DNA of 64,000 nt from Pseudarthrobacter sp. NIBRBAC000502770 (GTDB lineage Bacteria; Actinomycetota; Actinomycetes; Actinomycetales; Micrococcaceae): positions 3,038,001 through 3,102,000 of the forward strand of contig NZ_CP041198.1 in assembly GCF_006517815.1 (NCBI RefSeq). The letters are read 5' to 3'. Shown here piece after piece: positions 1 through 6,289 of this stretch (positions within the stretch are counted from its first letter, which is position 1; every line of letters starts with the position of its first letter). The notes under the pieces were generated by a model. That model was given only the letters and a program-made list of their open reading frames with translations. It searched no databases and was not told the DNA's origin. Both the position numbers and the translations under genes were made by a program.

Positions 1-926
1 GCTCGGAAAAGTTCCATTCCGCGATGGTGCCGCACGGAGGGCGGGACACGCGGGTGTGGCGCGAGGTGGTGGAACTGGGCGCAGCGCTGAAACGCCTGGA
101 ACCTGTGCGTGGTTCGCGGGTTCAATCCCGGGCCGCCATCGTCTTTGACTACGAGTCCTGGTGGGCCAGCGAGATTGATTCCAAGCCCAGTATCGATGTG
201 AAGTATTTGGACCTGTTGCGGGCGTTCCACCGCGCCCTGTTCCTCCGCGGAATTACCGTGGACCTGGTGCACCCGTCCGCGTCGCTGGAGGGGTATGGCC
301 TGGTGCTCGTGTGCACGCTGTACGCCGTGTCCGATGACTCCGCCGCCAACATCGCCGCGGCCGCCTCTGCCGGGGCCACGGTGTTGGTGAGTTACTTCAG
401 CGGAATTGTGGACATGCAGGACCACGTGCGGCTGGGAGGCTATCCGGGCGCGTTCCGCGGTCTCCTGGGCGTGCGCGTGGAGGAATTCCACCCGCTGCTG
501 GCCGGGTCCCAGCTGAAACTCAGCGACGGGACCGTCTCGTCGGTGTGGAGCGAGCATGTGCATCTGGCCGGCGCGGAGGCGATACAGGCCTTTACCGGGT
601 ATCCGCTGGACGGCGTTCCCGCCGTCACCCGGCGGCCCGTGGGTTTCGGGGCGGCCTGGTACCTGGCTACCTTCCCCGATCCCGATGGCATTGATGCCCT
701 CCTGGACAAACTGCTCGCCGAATCCGGGGTTTCCCCTGTTGCCGACGCCGATCCTGGAGTGGAGCTTGTCCGCCGGGTTTCCGAGGACGGGCGGAGCTTC
801 CTGTTTGCCATCAACCACACGCGCTCGGCTGCTTCGGTTTCTGCCACCGGCACCGACCTGCTGACGGGTGAGTCTTTTGGCGGCACGGTTCCGGCCGGGG
901 GTGTCGTAGTGGTGGCCGAGGGTTAG
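1..926 (+). CDS. GH42 beta-galactosidase, C-terminal part (cut by left edge)
   Basis: The reading frame is already open at the left edge (first full codon at base 3), so this is the 3' part of a longer gene. The visible 307 residues begin with the motif MVPHGG followed by RVWREVVELG, which in GH42 beta-galactosidases lies at the end of the catalytic barrel and start of the amidotransferase-like trimerisation domain. That domain continues (VLVSYFSGIVD, GYPGAFRGLLGV), then a short C-terminal beta domain ending in TVPAGGVVVVAEG. The catalytic glutamates lie outside the window. GH42 enzymes hydrolyse beta-galactosides and are usually cytoplasmic. The next gene is unrelated, and no strong terminator is seen between them. 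Family is confident; the substrate is not. Confidence 0.85.
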   Translation, partial: SEKFHSAMVPHGGRDTRVWREVVELGAALKRLEPVRGSRVQSRAAIVFDYESWWASEIDSKPSIDVKYLDLLRAFHRALFLRGITVDLVHPSASLEGYGLVLVCTLYAVSDDSAANIAAAASAGATVLVSYFSGIVDMQDHVRLGGYPGAFRGLLGVRVEEFHPLLAGSQLKLSDGTVSSVWSEHVHLAGAEAIQAFTGYPLDGVPAVTRRPVGFGAAWYLATFPDPDGIDALLDKLLAESGVSPVADADPGVELVRRVSEDGRSFLFAINHTRSAASVSATGTDLLTGESFGGTVPAGGVVVVAEG

Positions 927-1035
927 ATAGGCGGTTGCCATACGGGAAGCGTCAAAACCTCCTGAGGTGACCCAGGAGCCCCGGGGACGACGGCCCAGAG
1001 CTAGACTCACTCTCACAACTAGGTTGGGGGACCAA

Positions 1036-1332
1036 ATGAGTAGACCTGCATACGCGACTCACACGGCAACGCATCGACTGAACAAACTGGCTGTTGCATC
1101 GATTGTGTTTGCTGTCGTAGCTGCATCAGGTTTCTGGGTTTTTGGAGTCGCGGTTCTTGCTGTCTTTGCAGTGGGCGCCGGGCACGTCGCCCTCAATCAG
1201 ATCCAACTCAAAGATGAGCGGGGAAAAGGGCTGGCAATCGCTGCTCTCGCCGTTGGGTACTGCATTGCCACTCTGGCATTGATCAGCATTTTGGGCTTCA
1301 TACCGAGCGTCGTCCATCAGCTATGGCAGTAA
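1036..1332 (+). CDS. Small DUF4190-like membrane protein
   Basis: A 98-residue protein with two hydrophobic segments (about residues 17-45 and 64-90) separated by a charged loop containing HVALNQIQLKDERGKGLA. This layout and the loop motif (ALxQI...ERGKGLAIAAL) match the DUF4190 group of small integral membrane proteins of unknown function. The ATG at 1036 is preferred over an in-frame upstream start because it follows a GGGGGA ribosome-binding stretch at 1026-1031. The base composition here is visibly less G/C-rich than in the flanking metabolic genes, so the gene may have come in by transfer. No operon partner is apparent. A specific role cannot be given. Confidence 0.7.
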   Translation: MSRPAYATHTATHRLNKLAVASIVFAVVAASGFWVFGVAVLAVFAVGAGHVALNQIQLKDERGKGLAIAALAVGYCIATLALISILGFIPSVVHQLWQ

Positions 1333-1791
1333 TCGCGTGTCCCAAGGCATATTCTGTGGGCCTGCTTGGGGACCGGGGTGGGGCGTATAGCCGGAAAAAT
1401 GGGGATCTCATCACTGACCCTCACGCTATTGGCAGTCCTGTGTGCGTGCGGAGGGCCAGCAACGCCGCTACCAACAGTTATTGAACTCGCTGCCACGGGG
1501 TATCGCTTTGCTCAAAGGGTCCTGCACTAGTGCAGATACGAGTTGCCGGGCGCCCGCCACCACTGTGGAGTCGAAGTCCATTTCCGTCGCCATGACCCAG
1601 CCTCTGCCCGCCGGCCACAGGATGTTCGATGACTGCGGGAATAGTGGGGAATGGTACCGGGGGCACATGAATCACCTATCCGCGGTCGCGGTAGCACTGC
1701 GGCGCGGAGCTGCAGGGGGTGAGAAGCCGCCTTTTCCACATAGGACGTAGAGGCCGTCGGAATTGTCAGAGGGTGCTGGAAGACTCTGCTT
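1333..1791. other. Intergenic stretch with no firm gene
   Basis: 459 bases between the DUF4190-like gene and the HNH gene. Open frames on both strands are short, overlap one another and show no family features, except the 43-codon lipoprotein-like frame listed separately. GC content is lower than in the neighbours. No repeat, tRNA or clear hairpin terminator was seen. Confidence 0.5.
1399..1530 (+). CDS. Possible tiny lipoprotein or lipoprotein-gene remnant
   Basis: A 43-codon frame starting at an ATG reads as a typical lipoprotein signal: a hydrophobic run (SLTLTLLAVL) then CACGG, giving a plausible lipobox with the modified cysteine around residue 18. The frame then continues only about 25 residues before TAG. 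The ribosome-binding site is weak (CCGGAAAA). Real actinobacterial lipoproteins are usually longer, and open sequence continues in another frame for about 200 bases, so a decayed or frameshifted lipoprotein gene is at least as likely as a functional micro-protein. Chance occurrence also remains possible. Confidence 0.25.
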   Translation: MGISSLTLTLLAVLCACGGPATPLPTVIELAATGYRFAQRVLH

Positions 1792-3312
1792 ATGGAGGCG
1801 GTTGAAGTGGGAGCAAAAGCACTGGAGGCCAAGCCTCAAGTGCCTTCCATCGCTGATGTGCTTAACCTGTTGGCCCGTGTTCCCCTGGCTGCTGATGGTG
1901 CGGGCTTGGTTGACCAGATTCGCGGGCTGGAGGAGTTGAAGTGCTTTGCCGGTGCCCGGCAGGCTGAGGCCGCTGTGGCTTTTGATCTGTCCCAGCGGCG
2001 GGAACAGGCCGACGCCGGGGTCCCGGCCGCCGGGCAGGGTGCCGGGGTCGCGGCGCAGATCGCCTTGGCAAGGCGGGAGTCCCCGGCCCGGGGTTCCCGG
2101 CTGCTGGGCCTGGCCAAGGCGTTAACCGGGATGCCGCACACGTTCGCCGCGTTCCGGGCCGGGCTGCTCAATGAGTGGCGGACCACCCTGATCGTGAAGG
2201 AAACCATCTGCCTCACGCCCGGGGACCGGGCCGGGGTGGATGAGGAACTCGCCGCCGATACCGGCGCCCTGGGCGGTGCGGGAGACAAGGCGATCATCGC
2301 CGCCGTCCGCGCCGCGGCGTACCGGCGGGACCCGGCCTCCGTCGCCAAACGCGCCGCCCGGGCCGTGAGCGAGCGGGCCGTGAGCCTGCGTCCGGCCCCG
2401 GACACCATGACCTACCTGACCGCGCTGCTCCCGGTCGCCCAGGGCGTGGCCGCCTACGCCGCCCTGGTCCGGGACGCGGACACCGCCCGGGCGGCCGGGG
2501 ATGACCGGTCCCGTGGCCAGGTCATGGCCGACACCCTCATCGAACGCCTCACCGGCACCCCCGGCGGCATCACCGGGGTCCAGATCCAGCTCGTCATGAC
2601 CGACCGCACCCTCCTCCGGGCCGACGCAGAACCAGCACGGCTCCCCGGCTACGGCACCATCCCGGCAGAACCGGCTCGGGCCATCGCCCTCGCCGGCGGA
2701 CCAGCCGCGGCCAACCCACTGGCCGGGCCGTCGGGTATGGAAGAACTCGACCTCTGGGTCCGGCGGCTTTACACCGTTCCGGGCAGCGGCGAGCTCGTGG
2801 CGATGGACTCCACAGCCCGGCTCTTCCCGGCCGGGTTGAAACGGTTTCTTCAGGTCCGTGACGACACCTGCCGCACCCCGTACTGCGACGCCCCGATCAG
2901 GCACCACGACCACATCACCGCCTGGCACACCGGTGGACCCACCAGCGTGAATAATGGCCAGGGTTTGTGCGAAGCCTGCAACCACACCAAGGAAACCCCC
3001 GGCTGGACGGCCCAAACCATCCAGGGACAGCGGCATATCGTCGCAACCACCACCCCCACCGGCCACACCTACCACTCCACCGCCCCACCACTCCCCGGGA
3101 GCGCACTTCTAACCGCCAGCCTGCCGTCCGCCGACGTGCCGCAGCGGGAGGTCAATGATTTCCTGCCGCTTCGGGGTGAGCACGGACTGGATCCTGGCCA
3201 GCATTTGAAGAGCCCCGCTGGCCACGTGCTGGGAAGGGTGTCTGCACCCCGCGCCCACGGACCGGCGGAGGGTCGGCAGCGGTTACGGCCCAGGGAGAGC
3301 AGCGTCCCGTAG
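1792..3312 (+). CDS. DUF222 domain / HNH endonuclease-type protein (13E12 family)
   Basis: A 506-residue protein with the layout of the actinobacterial 13E12 repeat family: an alpha-helical DUF222 region over roughly residues 30-330 and a C-terminal HNH nuclease domain at about 355-405. The HNH part has the expected pairs CRTPYCD and CEACNHTK around HHDHITAWHTGGPTSVNNG, giving both zinc cysteine pairs and the catalytic histidines. Members occur in many copies in Arthrobacter and Mycobacterium genomes and are suspected mobile or selfish elements, but the biological role is unsettled. After about residue 435 the sequence stops resembling the family and continues about 70 residues as a Pro/Arg-rich tail, suggesting a frameshift or fusion at the 3' end. 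Confidence 0.85.
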   Translation: MEAVEVGAKALEAKPQVPSIADVLNLLARVPLAADGAGLVDQIRGLEELKCFAGARQAEAAVAFDLSQRREQADAGVPAAGQGAGVAAQIALARRESPARGSRLLGLAKALTGMPHTFAAFRAGLLNEWRTTLIVKETICLTPGDRAGVDEELAADTGALGGAGDKAIIAAVRAAAYRRDPASVAKRAARAVSERAVSLRPAPDTMTYLTALLPVAQGVAAYAALVRDADTARAAGDDRSRGQVMADTLIERLTGTPGGITGVQIQLVMTDRTLLRADAEPARLPGYGTIPAEPARAIALAGGPAAANPLAGPSGMEELDLWVRRLYTVPGSGELVAMDSTARLFPAGLKRFLQVRDDTCRTPYCDAPIRHHDHITAWHTGGPTSVNNGQGLCEACNHTKETPGWTAQTIQGQRHIVATTTPTGHTYHSTAPPLPGSALLTASLPSADVPQREVNDFLPLRGEHGLDPGQHLKSPAGHVLGRVSAPRAHGPAEGRQRLRPRESSVP

Positions 3313-3357
3313 GGAACCATCGTCAGTCAGCAGGACCTTCCTCAACAGCTCCGCCAT
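3109..3357 (-). pseudogene. Possible decayed short ORF antisense to the HNH tail
   Basis: On the minus strand an ATG at 3357 opens a frame beginning MAELLRKVLLTDDGSLRDA, meets one in-frame TAA after 24 codons, then continues about 58 codons (including LARIQSVLTPKRQEIIDLPL) to a stop at 3109. The residue composition looks more protein-like than the opposing tail of the HNH protein. It may be a dead neighbour gene into which the HNH reading frame now runs. No family is recognised, and a chance frame in GC-rich DNA cannot be excluded. Confidence 0.2.
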
Positions 3358-3365
3358 TGGACAGC

Positions 3366-3401
3366 TCTGCCCCGGAGGAACCGTTGGTCCCCCGGGGCAG
3401 A
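3366..3401. terminator. Hairpin between convergent genes
   Basis: Inverted repeat TCTGCCCCGG / CCGGGGCAGA, 10 perfect base pairs, with a partly paired interior (GGAACC/GGTCCC). It lies between the ends of the rightward HNH gene and the leftward binding-protein gene, the expected place for a bidirectional terminator. There is no long T run. Confidence 0.6.
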
Positions 3402-3428
3402 ACCGGGTTTGAATATGTTCCCAGTGGC

Positions 3429-4802
3429 CTAGCTGCGGATGGCTGTTTTCATTTCGTCAGTGGCCTTCTTGCCGGCTTCGTCCGTGGACAAGCGTTCAAA
3501 GAGGACCTCTGAGGTGTACCGCTTGATGATCTCCTGGATGGCACCTGCACCCTTGGGCGGCGGGGCCGGAGCCTCTCCCAGTTCATCCTTGATCTCGTCG
3601 ATGAACTTGACCACCTTGGTATCGGCCGGAGTCAGCTTGGGCGCGATGGCTGCACGGACATCCGAGTTAGGATAAACGCCGCGGTCCGCCAGGAGTGCCT
3701 CGCCGGCCTTCACATTGTTGGTGAGGAAATCGATGAACTTTGCCGCTTCCTGCGGGTGTTTGGTGCGTGAGGAGGCGGACCAGAACTGCGAGGCCTTGTA
3801 CCAAAGCTTCGCCTCATCGGCGGCACCGGCTTTGGAGGGGAAGCGCAGGATCTTCAGGTCGCCGCCGGAGGCCTTTTCCAGCGCCGGAGCCTGGTTGGAC
3901 CACCAGAAGGCCATCGCGTTCTTTCCGGTTGCCAGGCCGCTCTGGTCCAGCGGCGCGGCATCAGCCTCCACCACTTCGGCAGCAGGCGGTACGGCCTTGT
4001 TTTGGCTCAACTGCTTCAGGAATGCCCACCAGCCGGCGATGTCGGCCGGTTCGAAGCCCAGCTTGCCTTCAGAGGTGTAGAGCGACTTTCCGTTCTGTCG
4101 AAGCCACACACCCAGGGAGGCCTCGTCGGTTCCGTAGGCGGCCGAACCGTACGTACCTTTCGGGGACTTGGCAGTAATGTCGGCCGCGATGCGCCCAAAA
4201 TCCTCCCAGGTCCACGTGGAGTCGTTCGGCAGTGGTACGCCGGCTGCCTGGAAGACCGCGGGGTTGGCCAGGATGGTGGCCGCGTTGATGCCGGCGGAAA
4301 TACCGGTCAATCCCTTATCGCTCCTGCCTGCATTCAGCGCCGCCTCGTCAAGCTTTGAGGTGTCGATGCCGTACTTGGAGAGGTCAAGGAGCGCGCCTCG
4401 GCTCGAGTATTCGGTAATGTACTTTTCGTCCATCTGGATGACGTCGGGAGCATCGTTGGCCGCCGTCTGGGTGGCGAGTTTGTCCCAGTAGCCACTCCAG
4501 TCACCGAACTCCGGCTTGACCGTGATGTTGGGATTTTCGGCCTCGAACGCTGCGATGGCCGCCTGGGTCAACTGCGCCCGTTTGTCACCTCCCCACCAAG
4601 TGAAGCGAAGTTCCACTTTGCCGTCCGCGCTTTTCGGTGCTGCTCCTCCGCCGCAGGCGCTGAGGGCCAGGACGGCAGCCGTCGCAGCAGCAACCGCTAT
4701 CGCCCATCGGACCCGGCCCTTCCCGGGACGGCGGGGCGCGCCTGGTGCGGGAGCCCTTGAGGGCTGATGTGCAGGCGCCGCGGGGCGGGGTGAACGTGGC
4801 AC
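3429..4802 (-). CDS. ABC sugar-binding lipoprotein (extracellular solute-binding protein family 1)
   Basis: A 457-residue lipoprotein that would bind a sugar or oligosaccharide outside the membrane and deliver it to an ABC importer. The start is GTG at 4802 with GGAG seven bases upstream. The N-terminus has an Arg-rich stretch, a hydrophobic core (AIAVAAATAAVLAL) and lipobox LSAC with Cys50. The mature part shows family-1 binding-protein features: ELRFTWWGGDKR, AFEAENPNITV, PDVIQMDEKYI, GISAGINAATILANPAVF. No permease or ATPase gene lies nearby, so it must use membrane components encoded elsewhere. It is divergent from the hydrolase operon at 5135, and the shared region carries LacI-type operators, so it is probably induced with that operon. 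The ligand is unknown; the neighbours suggest a uronate-containing or modified sugar. Confidence 0.9.
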   Translation of the reverse strand: MPRSPRPAAPAHQPSRAPAPGAPRRPGKGRVRWAIAVAAATAAVLALSACGGGAAPKSADGKVELRFTWWGGDKRAQLTQAAIAAFEAENPNITVKPEFGDWSGYWDKLATQTAANDAPDVIQMDEKYITEYSSRGALLDLSKYGIDTSKLDEAALNAGRSDKGLTGISAGINAATILANPAVFQAAGVPLPNDSTWTWEDFGRIAADITAKSPKGTYGSAAYGTDEASLGVWLRQNGKSLYTSEGKLGFEPADIAGWWAFLKQLSQNKAVPPAAEVVEADAAPLDQSGLATGKNAMAFWWSNQAPALEKASGGDLKILRFPSKAGAADEAKLWYKASQFWSASSRTKHPQEAAKFIDFLTNNVKAGEALLADRGVYPNSDVRAAIAPKLTPADTKVVKFIDEIKDELGEAPAPPPKGAGAIQEIIKRYTSEVLFERLSTDEAGKKATDEMKTAIRS

Positions 4803-4864
4803 TGTGTACTCCGATCATCGTTGATCTGTCGGGGATGGGGGCTGAACTAAGGAAGGCGAAGCGT

Positions 4865-4876
4865 GAAAGCGCTTTC
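4865..4876. promoter_or_regulatory. LacI-type operator GAAAGCGCTTTC
   Basis: A perfect 12-base palindrome with a central CG, the usual form of LacI-family operators. It lies just downstream of the leftward -10 element, where repressor binding would block initiation. The same 12 bases recur at 15691-15702 beside the lacI-type gene at 15880, which is the likely regulator. Confidence 0.65.
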
Positions 4877-4884
4877 CACAACTA

Positions 4885-4913
4885 ATAATACAAGCTTATA
4901 ACTTGTAGAACAA
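4885..4913 (-). promoter_or_regulatory. Predicted promoter of the binding-protein gene
   Basis: Read on the minus strand: -35 TTGTTC (4908-4913), a 17-base spacer, -10 TATTAT (4885-4890). Both boxes are close to the vegetative sigma consensus and the spacing is ideal. Transcription would start near 4878, inside or next to the LacI-type palindrome. Confidence 0.6.
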
Positions 4914-4914
4914 G
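4889..4914. promoter_or_regulatory. Two overlapping dyads in the -35/-10 spacer
   Basis: TACAAG-N7-CTTGTA (4889-4907) overlaps CTTGT-AGA-ACAAG (4902-4914). Together they cover the whole spacer and the -35 box of the leftward promoter. The form resembles binding sites of GntR-family or AraR-type regulators rather than the nearby LacI site, suggesting a second regulator of the binding-protein gene. The regulator is not identified. Confidence 0.4.
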
Positions 4915-5013
4915 ATACTGGGGCGTTGAAAGACTTGAGGCGACGGAGCCCTTGTCACTAAGCGCGTTCAGCCTGGACCCCCAGGGCGCCACGCGGCCAG
5001 GAGGTACCGCTTG

Positions 5014-5042
5014 TTGACGCGCCAAAAACCCTTTGTTAGGTT
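5014..5042 (+). promoter_or_regulatory. Predicted promoter of the hydrolase operon
   Basis: -35 TTGACG (5014-5019), 17-base spacer, -10 TAGGTT (5037-5042). The LacI-type operator at 5046-5059 begins three bases after the -10 box, mirroring the arrangement of the opposing promoter. Confidence 0.55.
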
Positions 5043-5045
5043 GAG

Positions 5046-5059
5046 AGAAACCGTTTTCT
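5046..5059. promoter_or_regulatory. LacI-type operator AGAAACCGTTTTCT
   Basis: A 14-base dyad with central CG and one mismatched pair, covering the predicted transcription start of the hydrolase operon. It resembles the operators at 4865 and 15613 (GAGAAAGCGTTTTCTC). Confidence 0.55.
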
Positions 5060-5134
5060 TGGTGGTCATGCCTCCCGTAAGACAGCCGGCGTCACGGTCC
5101 ATGAATACGCATTCCAAGGAAGGAGCCGGCCCCA

Positions 5135-6289
5135 ATGAGCCCAACACCAAGGCCCAGTGCCATCGCCGGCTACGAGGACTGGCCGGCCTACGTGCGCAGC
5201 AAACCCGGGCACCGGGCGTCGGCAGCGGCGGCGCAGGAACTATCGGACGCCCTGGGTGTACCGGGTCCGGTGGCACCGCCGGATGTGACGGTGCAGTGGG
5301 AACACACGCACGACGGCGCCACCACCTCCCAGCTCAGCTGGCAGTTGGGCTTTGGGCCCCGCACCACTGGCTGGCTGGTGCGGCCTGCCGGGCACCCAGG
5401 TCCCCTGCCGGGCGTCCTGGCACTGCACTGCCACGGCGGCAACAAGTTCGGCGGCGCGGACCGGCTGGTGGAGCTTCCCGATAACCATCCGTCAGCCGCA
5501 TCCGCCCGTGCCGGGCACTACGACGGCCGCGCCCTGGCTACTGACACCGCCCGAAGGGGCTTTGTTGTCCTGGCCCATGACACCTTCGCCTGGGGCAGCC
5601 GCCGCTTCGACCTCTCCTCAGCTCCATGGCGCACTGCAGCGGCAGCGGCGGCGCAGCACGCGCAATGGCGGGAGGACGGCGTCGCTCCTTCCGCCGCGGA
5701 CGAATACAACGCGGCCGCGGGCTTCCACGAGGACACGATTGCCAAAGCGGCAGGGCTGCTGGGCACCAGCCTGGCAGGCATGGTGGCACATGACGACCTC
5801 GCCGCCCTGGAAGTCCTGGCCGCCCGGCCCGGCGTGGACCAGGACCGGCTGGGCTGCATCGGATTCTCCGGCGGAGGGGGCCGCTCGCTCACCCTGGCTG
5901 CCCTGAGCCCCCGGATCCGGGCCTCCGTGGTGGCATGCATGATGACCACCTTCGAATCCCTCTTCCCCGCCTACCTGGACGCACACTCGTGGCTGCTTCA
6001 GACTCCCGGCCTGTGGAAACTGGGCGACTGGCCGGAGCTTAGCGGCAGGTCGGCGGCGGCCCGGTTCCTGGTGCAGTACGCCCTTGCCGATGAACTCTTT
6101 CCCGAGGACGGCATGCGCCGGGCACACCAACTGCTGGAATCAATGCATGCCGGCACCGGCAGGTACACGGGCAGCTTTTGGCCCGGAGGCCACGTATTCA
6201 CTGCTGCCATGCAGGACGAAGCCCTCCATTTCCTGACGCAAGCCTTGGCCCCGCAACCCCTTCCCACCTCTCCCCAAGGACCCCGATGA
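5135..6289 (+). CDS. Alpha/beta hydrolase (dienelactone-hydrolase/acetyl-xylan-esterase-like)
   Basis: A 384-residue cytoplasmic hydrolase with no signal peptide. The nucleophile elbow is GFSGGGG with Ser245; likely partners are Asp319 (in YALADELFPED) and His353 (in PGGHVFT), in the order expected for an alpha/beta hydrolase triad. The motif LALHCHGGNKFGG at about residue 90 would form the oxyanion side. It resembles the large dienelactone-hydrolase/acetyl-esterase group that removes acyl groups from sugars. The start ATG follows AAGGAAGGAG. The stop overlaps the next start as ATGA, so it is translationally coupled to the oxidoreductase gene. It is the first gene of a three-gene operon with its own LacI-type operator. 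The substrate is unknown; a sugar ester or lactone fits the context. Confidence 0.8.
   Translation: MSPTPRPSAIAGYEDWPAYVRSKPGHRASAAAAQELSDALGVPGPVAPPDVTVQWEHTHDGATTSQLSWQLGFGPRTTGWLVRPAGHPGPLPGVLALHCHGGNKFGGADRLVELPDNHPSAASARAGHYDGRALATDTARRGFVVLAHDTFAWGSRRFDLSSAPWRTAAAAAAQHAQWREDGVAPSAADEYNAAAGFHEDTIAKAAGLLGTSLAGMVAHDDLAALEVLAARPGVDQDRLGCIGFSGGGGRSLTLAALSPRIRASVVACMMTTFESLFPAYLDAHSWLLQTPGLWKLGDWPELSGRSAAARFLVQYALADELFPEDGMRRAHQLLESMHAGTGRYTGSFWPGGHVFTAAMQDEALHFLTQALAPQPLPTSPQGPR

Larger units (their letters stand above)
4803..5134. promoter_or_regulatory. Divergent promoter region of binding-protein gene and hydrolase operon
   Basis: This 332-base gap holds two facing promoters and several dyads, listed separately: a leftward promoter (4885-4913), a LacI-type palindrome (4865-4876), two overlapping dyads in the leftward promoter (4889-4914), a rightward promoter (5014-5042) and a second LacI-type operator (5046-5059). 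The hydrolase ribosome-binding site AAGGAAGGAG lies at 5117-5126. No gene is seen. Confidence 0.7.

Noticed and set aside
1442..1750. 102-codon plus-strand frame before the HNH gene
   Set aside because: No ribosome-binding site, no family features, and it overlaps several equally long frames on both strands.
2122..3075. Long antisense open frame (317 codons) within the HNH gene
   Set aside because: Gly/Val-rich composition typical of the mirror frame of GC-rich coding DNA; the plus strand has clear DUF222 and HNH motifs.
1792..3312. Insertion sequence or transposase
   Set aside because: DUF222/HNH proteins are often repeated, but no terminal inverted repeats, target duplication or DDE-type motif is visible here.
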